A stretch of DNA of 64,000 nucleotides from assembly GCA_051531935.1 (NCBI GenBank), contig JAOPTR010000005.1, forward strand, positions 1 to 64,000, given 5' to 3'. Shown here piece by piece: positions 25,066 through 34,126 of the stretch. The position numbers and the translations under genes were made by a program. Under the pieces are notes generated by a model that was not told the DNA's origin, did no database searches, and saw nothing but the letters and a program-made list of their open reading frames with translations. The stretch is from OCS116 sp051531935. GTDB taxonomy: Bacteria > Pseudomonadota > Alphaproteobacteria > Rhizobiales > OSC116. The stretch's first letter is position 1; each line of letters begins with the position of its first letter.

Positions 25066-25929
25066 TTATTTAGCATATACCTGACGGAAATGACGCGGGG
25101 TTTGGGATTTAATGCGTTTAAAGTGACGATTAAAGTTCACTAACGAGTTAAACCCAACCTCGTCACTAATATTGGCGATGGTATTTTGACTTTCGATGAG
25201 CAGTGCACATGCTTTGCCGATTCTTAAATGAGTGATATAGTCACTCGGCTTATGATGGGTATAGCGCAAAAACATGCGGTAAAAACCCGATTGGCTGAGA
25301 GCCGCAATATTTGCCAATGTTTCTATTTTTAAATCCTGCTCGTAATGCGCATGAATATATTCTAGCACCCTATCGATTCTTGTATGCGCAGCATTTATGG
25401 TTTGTTGCTCTAGGTATATGGGGCTTGCGAGGGTTGTTGAGTGGGTATCTTCGGTAAGTTGATGCAATATCGAAATTAGACTTACGGTTTTTCCTGATTC
25501 TGATTGGCTGACAAGTTTTATAATTTGCGGCACAAGAATTTGGCTTATTTGAGATGAAAATTGAATGCCGCGACTTGATTCGATGAGCATATTTGCAATC
25601 GGATTTAGCTCTGGCATGGCAACAAACAGCTGTTGCGCCCATTCCTGCGTGAACCACATAACAATGGCATGGTGGGGTTTGGCATCGTTTATTTTTGTAG
25701 TCGAATGCCAAGTGTGTGGTAAATTTGGCCCTAGCAAAACAAGGTCGGCATGTTGATATTGGCCGATATGATCGCCAATATAACGTTGGCCTTTTGAGTT
25801 GAGCGTGAGGGTGAGCTCATATTCCTTATGATGATGCCACTCGAACGGAATGGCTTGCTCTAACTGCCTGTCCATCATCATCCATGATGAATTTGAGTGA
25901 GATTGAATTTTTTCTAAATTGAGTTTCAT
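25066..25929 (-). CDS. AraC-family transcriptional regulator
   Basis: 287 residues with an N-terminal cupin-type ligand domain (QAIPFEWHHHKEYELTLTL, GHIGQYQHADLVLLGPNLPHTW) and a C-terminal double helix-turn-helix. IETLANIAALSQSGFYRMFL and IANISDEVGFNSLVNFNRHF, then KSQTPRHFRQ, are characteristic of AraC/XylS. It is divergent from the PhyH gene and converges on the SDR gene, the usual placement for a local activator of one of these operons. The effector would bind the cupin pocket. The SD before the start is poor. Confidence 0.93.
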   Translation of the reverse strand: MKLNLEKIQSHSNSSWMMMDRQLEQAIPFEWHHHKEYELTLTLNSKGQRYIGDHIGQYQHADLVLLGPNLPHTWHSTTKINDAKPHHAIVMWFTQEWAQQLFVAMPELNPIANMLIESSRGIQFSSQISQILVPQIIKLVSQSESGKTVSLISILHQLTEDTHSTTLASPIYLEQQTINAAHTRIDRVLEYIHAHYEQDLKIETLANIAALSQSGFYRMFLRYTHHKPSDYITHLRIGKACALLIESQNTIANISDEVGFNSLVNFNRHFKRIKSQTPRHFRQVYAK

Positions 25930-26046
25930 AGACTATTTTCTACTAATGTTAATAAAATACGCCTGAATAATACTATAATTAGCCTAAAAGCGACAACATT
26001 CAACTATTTTTCTCTTTAAACTCGAATTACAATTTAAGGGAGAATT

Positions 26047-27006
26047 ATGATGCAAGATATTATTGACGCAACAACGGAAAAACGTGCGGGGCATAGAATT
26101 AGCCAAGTGGCACAAACCCAATTGAAAGACATTCAGAAAAAATTACCTTTACGGATTTTATCTGAACAGGATTTTGCCGATTGGCAGCAAAAAGGCTATG
26201 TGGTTGTAAAAAACGTGGTGCCGAGCGAAAATATTGAAGCGCTAAAAGCTTTGCTTTGGGATTTTGAGGACAAAGACCCTAATGATAGTGCCACTTGGTA
26301 TGCAGAGCAACGCCGCGACCATGCCATGAAAGAGCTTAACAACGCAGGCATGGTGGAAGTTTATCACCACCAAACCCTTTGGGACAACAGAAGCGAGCAA
26401 AAGGTTTATGATGCCTTTGTGGACATTTGGGACCAAGAAAAATTATGGGTGACAATTGATCGTGCCAATTTAAACACGCCCAATAAAGGCAACCGAAAAT
26501 CTGATGGTTTCATCCATTGGGATGTGGATAGTAAGCTTGAAGTGCCTGCTGTGAGTGTGCAGGGCGTATTGTCACTGGTTCATCAAACTGGCGATGGAGA
26601 CATTGGCGGTTTTCAGTGTGTGCCTTATTTATTTGAGCATTTTGACGAATGGGTTAAAACCCAACCCGAAGACAGGCATAATTATTTTCCTGATATGCAG
26701 GGGTTAGTGCCAGAAAAAGTAGAATTAGAACCTGGTGATTTGTTGATTTTCAATTCTTTATTGGCGCATGGCGTCGCGCCGAATACATCTGATGATAAAG
26801 TGCGCATGGCACAATATATCAGCATGTTTCCTGCTGAACCAGAAAATGTTGAATTTGCCAATGCGCGCATTCATTCGTTTGAGAATAGTGAAACTCCGCC
26901 CAGAAGCGCTTTTCCTGGTGACCCAAGGGGTTGGGAAAAAACTAAATATCCGCAGGCTAAACTCAATGCCTTAGGCGAAAAACTACTTGGACGTGAAGAC
27001 TGGTAA
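26047..27006 (+). CDS. Phytanoyl-CoA dioxygenase (PhyH) family protein
   Basis: A 319-residue Fe(II)/2-oxoglutarate-dependent oxygenase. The iron ligands are visible as GFIHWDVDSKLE (His-x-Asp) and NSLLAHGVAPNTSDD (distal His), and the 2-oxoglutarate-binding Arg lies in KVRMAQYISMFP. It hydroxylates an unknown small molecule; the family covers lipids, ectoine and natural products. A GGGAG site precedes ATGATG, and either Met could start. DUF1330 follows after 40 bp. Divergence from the AraC gene suggests regulation by it. Confidence 0.9.
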   Translation: MMQDIIDATTEKRAGHRISQVAQTQLKDIQKKLPLRILSEQDFADWQQKGYVVVKNVVPSENIEALKALLWDFEDKDPNDSATWYAEQRRDHAMKELNNAGMVEVYHHQTLWDNRSEQKVYDAFVDIWDQEKLWVTIDRANLNTPNKGNRKSDGFIHWDVDSKLEVPAVSVQGVLSLVHQTGDGDIGGFQCVPYLFEHFDEWVKTQPEDRHNYFPDMQGLVPEKVELEPGDLLIFNSLLAHGVAPNTSDDKVRMAQYISMFPAEPENVEFANARIHSFENSETPPRSAFPGDPRGWEKTKYPQAKLNALGEKLLGREDW

Positions 27007-27046
27007 GGTTATATTCCCCTTACTGATTTAATGTGAGGGGAAGCCA

Positions 27047-27328
27047 ATGGTTGTACATTTTATTGCGCGGGTGAGTGATATTGATGAGAATGCTATGGAG
27101 GGCTATCAAGCACCTACCGCGGCTTCCATCGAAGCTTATGGTGGGCGTTATTTAGTTTTCTCGGATGACATAACCACGCTTGAAGGCAGTGCAGATTGTC
27201 AGCGCATTGTGATTTTGGAGTTTCCGAACAAAAGCAGTGCCATGCAATGGTATGACAGCGAAGAATATGCGCCCCAACTTGCGCAGCGCATAGCCGGCAC
27301 AAAAAGCCATTTTATATTGGTTGAATAG
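27047..27328 (+). CDS. DUF1330-family small protein
   Basis: 93 residues of the dimeric alpha+beta barrel type. YQAPTAASIEAYGGRYLVFS, RIVILEFPNKSSAMQWYDSEEYAPQ and a short C-terminal helix are diagnostic of DUF1330 (PF07045). GAGGGG is a strong ribosome-binding site. It follows the PhyH gene closely and is probably cotranscribed. No enzymatic activity is established for the family. Confidence 0.9.
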   Translation: MVVHFIARVSDIDENAMEGYQAPTAASIEAYGGRYLVFSDDITTLEGSADCQRIVILEFPNKSSAMQWYDSEEYAPQLAQRIAGTKSHFILVE

Positions 27329-27329
27329 A

Positions 27330-27353
27330 TTAAGGGTTAAATTTAGCCCTTAA
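27330..27353. terminator. Hairpin between convergent DUF1330 and DUF2336 genes
   Basis: TTAAGGG pairs with CCCTTAA around a 10-nt loop, overlapping the DUF2336 stop codon. No clear U-run follows on either strand. Confidence 0.3.
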
Positions 27354-28410
27354 GCTTGGTTTGCATGCCCACAAAACGCATGGTGCGGCTAGAAGCTTCT
27401 TCATCCATATTTTCAAAATCATCGACAAATTTACCAACAGATGCTGATGGTGTTTTGAGAATGCGGCAGCGCATTTCGCCAATTTCACGGACTGCTTCGA
27501 TACTAATATCGGCAGATTTGCACAACACCACCAAAGCGTCACTGTTAAATTGCAAAATGCTATTGGCTACATATTTTTCTTCTAATTTCGCAAATGATGC
27601 AAAAATAGTGGCAATTTTAAGCGGCTTATCGGCTTTCGCAAATTTGATGATCACGTCATTTTTTGTGGCTTTGCCATTATTGATGGAAGCCACTTCAGTT
27701 TTGGCTTGCATGCTATCGACTTTTTTACCCAAGCGATCTTTGGCCATTTCTTGACCCGCGCTTTGCATGAGCTGTTCTAACTCATCTGCACTATTAGATG
27801 CTAGCAATTGACTAAATTGACCTTGAGCTTTAGCTGTCATTGTTGGTAAGACGGTTTTAAGCTGATCAAAAATATTTTTACGCTGAGTGAGGTTTGTTGC
27901 CAAGGTTTGATCGTCTTGGGCATGTTCAACTATTTTGCGCAAACCATCGTTAGAAATCTCGGCACCTTTATTGACCACAATAGATTGCAATACTTTATTT
28001 TCGCCAAAACCAATGAGCGAATCGGTAACCACACTACTTACGGTTTCGCGGCTTGAAATAGCCAAACGGTGATCGGTATCTGAATTTTCACTAATTTGCA
28101 CTAAATCGGCATCGGTATAAACCGTTGAGTTAGTAAGCATAGGCGTGGCGACCTCGGCAGACTCTTGTGCCAAGGCCATCGCGAAATTTTTAGGTGCGTT
28201 GGTTGAGGTAGAGAAATCTTGCGAGATTTCTAGCTTACCCTGCTCGTCCATAACATCTAACAATTTGGTAAGAATATCACCAAAAAGTGCCGTTTCATTA
28301 TCAGTGACGGTGTCACTATTTGTCATAAATAATTCAGCAATACCAGACATCAATTCGCGGCGTTTCTCGCTTGAATCGACCTCTGCTAATTTAGCTAACT
28401 GTTGGAGCAT
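27343..28410 (-). CDS. DUF2336-family protein
   Basis: A 355-residue soluble all-helical protein. DUF2336 (PF10098) is a repeat-containing family confined largely to alphaproteobacteria. Its HEAT-like pattern is visible in repeats such as LAISSRETVSSVVTDSLIGF and VLQSIVVNKGAEISNDGLRK. An N-terminal helical region (MLQQLAKLAEVDSSEKRREL) precedes. A homologue in Azorhizobium-type bacteria is linked to two-component signalling. A TGAGG site precedes the ATG. It converges on the DUF1330 gene. Confidence 0.85.
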   Translation of the reverse strand: MLQQLAKLAEVDSSEKRRELMSGIAELFMTNSDTVTDNETALFGDILTKLLDVMDEQGKLEISQDFSTSTNAPKNFAMALAQESAEVATPMLTNSTVYTDADLVQISENSDTDHRLAISSRETVSSVVTDSLIGFGENKVLQSIVVNKGAEISNDGLRKIVEHAQDDQTLATNLTQRKNIFDQLKTVLPTMTAKAQGQFSQLLASNSADELEQLMQSAGQEMAKDRLGKKVDSMQAKTEVASINNGKATKNDVIIKFAKADKPLKIATIFASFAKLEEKYVANSILQFNSDALVVLCKSADISIEAVREIGEMRCRILKTPSASVGKFVDDFENMDEEASSRTMRFVGMQTKLKG

Positions 28411-28497
28411 ACGAAAACCTCATTTTAGTTAGCTAGAAGTTTAGTATAAAATATTTTAAATTTTATTAACCGAACGACTTAATTATAAAAATTTAAA

Positions 28498-29190
28498 TCA
28501 ATCGTCGGTATTTAGGAACCTATGCACAATACCCGCCAATGCAGCGCCTGCAATGGGAGCTACCCAGAATATCCACAATTGTTGCAAAGCAATGCCGCCC
28601 TCTATGAGTGCGGGGCCTGTGCTACGGGCAGGATTAACGGATGTATTGGTAACGGGAATGGAAATTAAATGAATGAGTGTGAGACCCAAACCAATTGCCA
28701 AAGGCGCAAAACCTTTTGGTGCTTTGTCTGACGTCGCACCCAAGATAATAATTAAGAACATGAATGTCATAACCACTTCGATTAAAATTCCTGTCATCAT
28801 ATTGAAACCGCCTGGCGAATGCTCACCAACGCCGTTTGACGCTAAGCCAACAAACTCACTGCCATCGCCAGTGATGACCATACGCAAGAATAAAGCGGCA
28901 ACAATGGCGGCTAGGGTTTGCGTGATGATGTAGGGTGCTAAATCTTTTTTAGGAAATTTATTAGCAATGGCGAGGCCGATAGACACTGCGGGGTTTAAAT
29001 GGCAGCCTGAAATATGCCCGATTGCAAAGGCCATAGTGACCACGGTGAGGCCAAAAGCCAATGACACGCCAAGCAGGCCAATGCCTAGGCCATCGCCAAA
29101 TTTTGCTGCAAATACTGCGCTACCGCAACCGCCCAATACCAGCCAAAATGTGCCGATAAATTCTGCCGTTAATTTTTTTGTCATTGTCAT
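28498..29190 (-). CDS. aqpZ: Aquaporin Z
   Basis: A 230-residue, six-helix MIP-family water channel. Both NPA boxes are present, HLNPAVSIG and SVNPARSTGPA, and the aromatic/arginine filter is of the water-specific type. The N-terminus reads MTMTKKLTAEFIGTFWLVLGG. The ATG at 29190 has GGGAA upstream, so the longer frame is not used. It sits alone on the minus strand and is divergent from the chemoreceptor. It allows rapid water flow during osmotic change. Confidence 0.96.
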   Translation of the reverse strand: MTMTKKLTAEFIGTFWLVLGGCGSAVFAAKFGDGLGIGLLGVSLAFGLTVVTMAFAIGHISGCHLNPAVSIGLAIANKFPKKDLAPYIITQTLAAIVAALFLRMVITGDGSEFVGLASNGVGEHSPGGFNMMTGILIEVVMTFMFLIIILGATSDKAPKGFAPLAIGLGLTLIHLISIPVTNTSVNPARSTGPALIEGGIALQQLWIFWVAPIAGAALAGIVHRFLNTDD

Positions 29191-29384
29191 AATATGATTC
29201 CCGTTTGAAAGTGATTCCACCACTTCAATAAATTAGCAGGAAATGACACAAAATCAATATTGTTGAGTATAGCAATAAGAAGGAGGAAGATACTACATAC
29301 CCATTTTTGAAATAATAGCGCTCAATAAATGGGATATTTAACCATATGCTAACCATATTTACGTATTTTTAGGCATTCATTATA

Positions 29385-30773
29385 ATGGGGCGGAACATGC
29401 TGGGACTAAAGCGTAAAAAAATACAAGTTGAAAATGTGGTCGAATTGGCCGTGGAAGAAGCCGGCATTGATTTATCGACCTTATTACAAACCGCGCTAAA
29501 TGCGATTGAAAATGGCGATGAAATTGATGAGCAGAGCTTACCAAAAGACATAGCTGCACCTATATTGCAATTGGCTGAAGCTGTATCATCTCGAAATGAA
29601 AAGGCGTTAACACGCGCTGTTTCATTATCCGTAAATGCCAGTAATTCTATGGCAGCGGCTGCACTTATTACCAGTAATGTAAAAGAGATTGAAAACAATT
29701 CAAATGCAATGGCGGCGGCAATTGAAGAGTTAGATGCCTCTATTGGCCAGATTTCTGGAACGGCTAAAAATTCATCTGGAAAAATGCAGCAAGCCAATTC
29801 GCTTATGAGTGAAGGTTTAGCGAGCGTTCAAGAAACAAGCGCATCGGCATCGACAACCGCAACGGCAATGGGCTCGATGAAAGAGCAGACCAATGCGGTT
29901 TCTGAAGCGGTAATTGAAATTGGAAATTTTGTAGGCACGATTGACGAAATTGCCCAACAAACCAACTTACTTGCATTAAATGCCACCATTGAAGCCGCAC
30001 GCGCTGGTGATGCGGGCAAAGGTTTTGCCGTTGTAGCGGCCGAAGTAAAAACACTATCGACAGCCACGCAAAAAGCCACTGAAGATATTAACGCGCGCAT
30101 TAATTCGCTGCAAAAAGACGTTGAAGAATTGTTGAGTACTTTTGAATCGGCCAATGAATCGGTATCCAACACCCAAACGTTAACTCACAAAACCGAAGAA
30201 AACATTGAAGAAATTGCCAAAATCGTTGGTGAAACCACCGAAGATATGGGGCTTATTGCCAATGTATTGAGTGAGCAAACAGAAGCCACTAGCGAATTAG
30301 CCCGTGGGGTGAATAAAATTGCCGATAGCAGTGTGAAATCATCATCCATGGCGGATGAGGTGATTGATGCGGTTAAAGGTTCGCAGGATACCATTGACGA
30401 ATTATTTGCAGCGCTTGATGGTAGAAACATCAAAGACTATGTATTAAACCGCGCTAAATCTGACCATTATCTTTGGAAAAAGAATGTGGCTGAAATGCTT
30501 GTTGGATTGAATAACTTGAAATCTAATGAACTTGCTGACCACCGATCTTGCCGTTTGGGTAAATGGGGTGATGGAGTGGAAGATACAAACATCACCAACC
30601 ACCCAGCTTTTAAACAATTAGAATTGCCGCATAAACAAGTGCATGACTTTGGCAAGCTAGCGGCAAGCGAATTTGCCAAAGGTAATTTAGAGGCTTCTCA
30701 TAAAGCTTTTGCAGATATGCAGGTGGCATCTGTTGAAGTGGTTGAAAAGTTAGACCAATTGCTACGTCGATGA
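29385..30773 (+). CDS. Soluble methyl-accepting chemotaxis protein with CZB domain
   Basis: 462 residues without transmembrane helices. The central signalling hairpin contains NLLALNATIEAARAGDAGKG, the most conserved stretch of MCPs, framed by coiled coil. The C-terminal ~110 residues form a chemoreceptor zinc-binding (CZB) domain with the four ligand motifs DHYLW (His), SCRLGKWGDG (Cys), NHPAF and LPHKQVHDF (His, His). It is a cytoplasmic receptor that relays a zinc or redox/HOCl-related signal to CheA/CheW; no che or flagellar gene is in the window. The first ATG is used here; a second ATG 12 nt downstream is also possible. Confidence 0.93.
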   Translation: MGRNMLGLKRKKIQVENVVELAVEEAGIDLSTLLQTALNAIENGDEIDEQSLPKDIAAPILQLAEAVSSRNEKALTRAVSLSVNASNSMAAAALITSNVKEIENNSNAMAAAIEELDASIGQISGTAKNSSGKMQQANSLMSEGLASVQETSASASTTATAMGSMKEQTNAVSEAVIEIGNFVGTIDEIAQQTNLLALNATIEAARAGDAGKGFAVVAAEVKTLSTATQKATEDINARINSLQKDVEELLSTFESANESVSNTQTLTHKTEENIEEIAKIVGETTEDMGLIANVLSEQTEATSELARGVNKIADSSVKSSSMADEVIDAVKGSQDTIDELFAALDGRNIKDYVLNRAKSDHYLWKKNVAEMLVGLNNLKSNELADHRSCRLGKWGDGVEDTNITNHPAFKQLELPHKQVHDFGKLAASEFAKGNLEASHKAFADMQVASVEVVEKLDQLLRR

Positions 30774-30812
30774 TGAAATAAGTTCATTCTGGATTGACTC
30801 ATAAAATGTTTT

Positions 30813-30846
30813 ATGCCCCACTCTATTTAACGATGGAGTGGGGCAT
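30813..30846 (+). promoter_or_regulatory. Perfect 11-bp hairpin enclosing the GMC-gene ribosome-binding site
   Basis: ATGCCCCACTC (30813-30823) pairs with GAGTGGGGCAT (30836-30846) around a 12-nt loop, and the ATG start of the oxidoreductase begins at the very next base. The GGAG ribosome-binding element is inside or at the edge of the 3' arm. No U-run follows on the plus strand, so this is not a normal terminator of the preceding chemoreceptor gene. Confidence 0.6.
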
Positions 30847-32451
30847 ATGAGTTTTAAGTGGGATTATATTATTGTGGGTGCGGGCAGCGCTGGATGCGTA
30901 TTGGCCAATAGATTATCGGCCAACCCCAAACATAGAGTATTGCTGATTGAAGCTGGCAAGAAAGACACTCACCCTTTGATTAGGGTGCCTGTTGGCTATT
31001 TGTATTTTATGTCCAACAAAGTGATTGATTGGGGCTATAGCACTGCACCTGACGAAGGGTTAAATGGTCGATCCCTGCCCTACCCGCGCGGTAAAGTATT
31101 GGGTGGTTGCTCTGCAATTAATGGTATGATTTACAGCCGTGGACAGCGCGAAGATTTTAATGACTGGGCGGATTTGGGCAATAAAGGTTGGGCATGGGAT
31201 GATGTTTTACCCCTATTTAAGAAGAGTGAAAATCATCATAGATTGACCGACCAAAACCATGGAAAGCTAGGCGAATTGCCCGTTGTTGAGCAGCGGCTAA
31301 AGTGGGATATTTTAGACCATGTAGAGAAAGCCGCTAACGAAATTGGCATTAAGACCACTGATGATTTTAACGATGGCGACAATGAAGGTTGTGGTTATTT
31401 TGATGTAAACCAAATTAAAGGCTCGCGTTACAGCGCTGCGCGGGCATTTTTAGACCCAATTAAGCACCGAGACAACTTAACCATTGTCACCCATGCCACC
31501 GTACATAAAATTGGTTTGGTGGACAAAGTTGCAACCTCTGTTGTGTACGAAGTGAATGGGCAGATGAAAACTGTAGAAACTGATGGCGAGATTATTTTAT
31601 CGGCAGGGTCGATTGGGACTGTGCAAATATTGCAACTTTCTGGCATTGGTAATGCTGAATTTTTGCAAAATTTGGGTGTGACACCAACTCATCATTTAGC
31701 GGGTGTCGGGCAAAATTTACAAGACCATCTGCAAATACGCACAATTTTTAAATTGGATGGGGCTACGACTTTAAACGACATGTCTAAAAACCTATGGGGT
31801 AAATTTAAAATAGGCATGGAATATATTGTCAATAAATCGGGGCCTTTGTCGATGGCGCCGAGCCAGTTTGGTATTTTCACCAAATCTACCGATGAGCATG
31901 ACCGCGCTAATATAGAATATCATGTACAGCCACTAAGCTTGGAAAAATTTGGCGATCCCTTACATAAGTTTTCGGCTGTGACGATATCGGTTTGTAATTT
32001 GCGCCCACAAAGCCGTGGTTACGTGAATATTGTAAGTGCCAATGTAAATGACGCGCCCATTATTAAGGCGGATTATCTAAGCCATGAAGCGGATAAAAAG
32101 GTGGCAATTGACAGCATCAAACACGCGCGTAAACTGATGCAAACAGATGTGATGAGCCAGTTTAACCCGCAAGAATATAAGCCCGGTGCAGAGATTGTAA
32201 GTGATGCAGAGTTATTGAAGCTTGTTGGTGACATTAGCACCACCATATTCCACCCTGTTGGCACTTGTAAAATGGCCAAAGCAGACGATAGAATGGCGGT
32301 TGTGAATGATCAATTGCAAGTTTATGGCATTAAAAACCTACGCATTGCCGATGGCTCTATTATGCCGAACATAACATCCGGCAATACCAATGCACCCATT
32401 ATTATGATTGCTGAAAAATGTGCTGAAATGATCATTCAATCTGCGCGTTGA
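30847..32451 (+). CDS. GMC-family FAD oxidoreductase (choline dehydrogenase-like)
   Basis: A 534-residue glucose-methanol-choline oxidoreductase. The FAD-binding DYIIVGAGSAGCVLANRLS is at residues 6-24, followed by PRGKVLGGCSAINGMIYSRG (GMC signature 1) and SAGSIGTVQILQLSGIG (signature 2). HPVGTCKM and SGNTNAPIIMIAEK hold the active-site His and Asn. It oxidises an alcohol (choline and similar substrates, aliphatic or aromatic) at the membrane or cytoplasm; the substrate is not determined by sequence. I chose the ATG with GGAG 8 nt upstream; a GTG nine bases earlier is in frame. Its 3' end overlaps a convergent PAP2 gene by 20 bp. Confidence 0.93.
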   Translation: MSFKWDYIIVGAGSAGCVLANRLSANPKHRVLLIEAGKKDTHPLIRVPVGYLYFMSNKVIDWGYSTAPDEGLNGRSLPYPRGKVLGGCSAINGMIYSRGQREDFNDWADLGNKGWAWDDVLPLFKKSENHHRLTDQNHGKLGELPVVEQRLKWDILDHVEKAANEIGIKTTDDFNDGDNEGCGYFDVNQIKGSRYSAARAFLDPIKHRDNLTIVTHATVHKIGLVDKVATSVVYEVNGQMKTVETDGEIILSAGSIGTVQILQLSGIGNAEFLQNLGVTPTHHLAGVGQNLQDHLQIRTIFKLDGATTLNDMSKNLWGKFKIGMEYIVNKSGPLSMAPSQFGIFTKSTDEHDRANIEYHVQPLSLEKFGDPLHKFSAVTISVCNLRPQSRGYVNIVSANVNDAPIIKADYLSHEADKKVAIDSIKHARKLMQTDVMSQFNPQEYKPGAEIVSDAELLKLVGDISTTIFHPVGTCKMAKADDRMAVVNDQLQVYGIKNLRIADGSIMPNITSGNTNAPIIMIAEKCAEMIIQSAR

Positions 32452-33490
32452 CATTTAATCTGTTGACCAACCAACCACATGCCCGCCATATAATGAAAGT
32501 GGTAAGCAATGAAAAATAGCCATCTAATGCGTAATGCCATCCTAAATGCACGCTGCCAATGAGGATGAAAAACAGCATAAGTAGTTTAAAATAGCCGATA
32601 TATTTATTTTCGCGTCGTGCTGCGAGATACAGCATGAAAGACACTGAAACATGCAGGCTCGGCATTGCTGAAATACCCGCACCAAAGGAGCTTTGCTCAC
32701 TGGTTGAGGCTGCCAATAGAGTCTGTTGAATTTCTAAGTTTCGAATGCCGCCAAAAACTGTTGATTGTAGGCTTTGGTTTATCTCGGCCAATCTATCCAT
32801 CAATGGTGCGTAATATTGTGCTCCATTTAAAAAATAATCATAATATACGGGGCCTACGGATGAAAATAATGTGGCGAAAAAGCTCCCATTTAATGCCCAA
32901 ACCGCTACAAATGTTAACAAATACTGCATCCGGTCTTTGCCAAAATGCACATGAACAATTTGCCAAATCGTATAGGTAAACAGCACTGGAAACCATAAAA
33001 TATACGCGATATCAATGATGAATGTAAAAACATTTCCGCCAAATAGTAAATGGGTGATGCGCCATGGATCGATACCAAAATGAACAAAATTATCGGCTTG
33101 GGCTAAAAATTCATCCAAATAAAATGGGTTTATGTTTGGTATCTGCGCTTTGAAAGCTGAAAACAGACCAATAAAGGCAGGTATCAGCAACACAGGAACG
33201 ATGAATGATAAAATGTAATTACCGTTTAGCCAATGGTGACGAAATTCGTCTAGAACCGATGCTGGGTTTTGTGGCTTATCTTTGCCAAAAAACCGATTTG
33301 CAAAATAGGATAATGCTTTAACAGCAATGACAAAACCAAGGCACGCAAACAATATTTCAGCGCCATAAGAGGGTGCAAAGCCCTCTAACAGATCAAAGTA
33401 CCAAATGGTTAAATATATGCCGATGGCTTGAATGGCAAAAAAACCAACTAAAGCTAGGTTCCATTTGATAATATATTTGTCAATTTTCAT
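32432..33490 (-). CDS. PAP2-family membrane phosphatase-like protein
   Basis: A 352-residue membrane protein with about seven helices and a C-terminal PAP2 (type 2 phosphatidic-acid-phosphatase) core. AMPSLHVSVS is motif C2 and SVHLGWHYALDGYFS is motif C3 with the catalytic His and Asp. The family includes lipid phosphatases and inositol phosphorylceramide/phosphotransferase enzymes. The N-terminal 200 residues form an extra helical half as in IPC-synthase-type members. It faces the GMC gene and overlaps it by 20 bp at the 3' ends. Confidence 0.8.
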   Translation of the reverse strand: MKIDKYIIKWNLALVGFFAIQAIGIYLTIWYFDLLEGFAPSYGAEILFACLGFVIAVKALSYFANRFFGKDKPQNPASVLDEFRHHWLNGNYILSFIVPVLLIPAFIGLFSAFKAQIPNINPFYLDEFLAQADNFVHFGIDPWRITHLLFGGNVFTFIIDIAYILWFPVLFTYTIWQIVHVHFGKDRMQYLLTFVAVWALNGSFFATLFSSVGPVYYDYFLNGAQYYAPLMDRLAEINQSLQSTVFGGIRNLEIQQTLLAASTSEQSSFGAGISAMPSLHVSVSFMLYLAARRENKYIGYFKLLMLFFILIGSVHLGWHYALDGYFSLLTTFIIWRACGWLVNRLNVNAQIE

Positions 33491-33554
33491 TCAGCCATCT
33501 CACTTGAACAGATTGAATTTAAACTAACAAAACTGAATTAATATATTTATAACT

Positions 33555-34052
33555 TCATTTTCGTTTTGATATTAATATTACATAATATAATGCTGCGCCC
33601 AATAGACCTGAATATAAAAGAACTTTATGCAATAGCGTTACCGAGATGAAGCCTAACATTGTGTTTGCTGCCGTAATCGGGAAAAAAGGTTGAACATCGG
33701 AATGCATAATAGCGTCTAATATCACATGGCTAAAACTACCAAAAAACGCGCTGGTCAGGGCGATAGACCAAGAGATGGTAATTATGGGTTTATCTGATGT
33801 AAAATCATTGATGAAATTAACAATATATTGGGTTATATATTTACCGCTTACCGCGCCGATAATCGCAATGAGACTGGCGCCAATAAATGTATGTGAGAAC
33901 CCATGTAAATGCCCCTCGCCTGTGATTAATACCACCAATGGCTGAATGTCCATAACAATTTGCACCCAGCCAAAGATCATGAGACTAAAGCTTGTTTGCA
34001 TAACGGCCTTAACCAGCAGGCCTGCGCCCATATGAAACGGTGTAAATGGCAT
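33555..34052 (-). CDS. DUF4184/YdjM-like membrane protein
   Basis: 165 residues from the ATG with GGGAG upstream; four predicted helices. The start MPFTPFHMGAGLLVKA, followed by an Asp near the second helix (VMDIQPL), GHLHGFSHTFIGA and SHVILDAIMHSDVQPF, gives the conserved His/Asp pattern of membrane-bound putative metal-dependent hydrolases related to YdjM (LexA-regulated) and DUF4184. Activity is unproven. It follows the ilvC terminator, so it is probably transcribed separately. Confidence 0.65.
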   Translation of the reverse strand: MPFTPFHMGAGLLVKAVMQTSFSLMIFGWVQIVMDIQPLVVLITGEGHLHGFSHTFIGASLIAIIGAVSGKYITQYIVNFINDFTSDKPIITISWSIALTSAFFGSFSHVILDAIMHSDVQPFFPITAANTMLGFISVTLLHKVLLYSGLLGAALYYVILISKRK

Positions 34053-34066
34053 ATAAAACTCCCAAT

Positions 34067-34100
34067 AAAAAAGCCCCAACTAATTTAAAAATTGGGGCTT
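34067..34100 (-). terminator. Rho-independent terminator of ilvC
   Basis: AAGCCCCAA pairs with TTGGGGCTT around a 12-nt loop and is followed by six U residues. It lies 26 nt past the ilvC stop codon and just upstream of the next gene's ribosome-binding site. Confidence 0.9.
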
Positions 34101-34126
34101 AAACTTATTAAAACTAAAAGATTATT

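Noticed and set aside
27330..27353. Strong bidirectional terminator between DUF1330 and DUF2336
   Set aside because: The hairpin is only 7 bp with no U-run; kept as a weak feature only.
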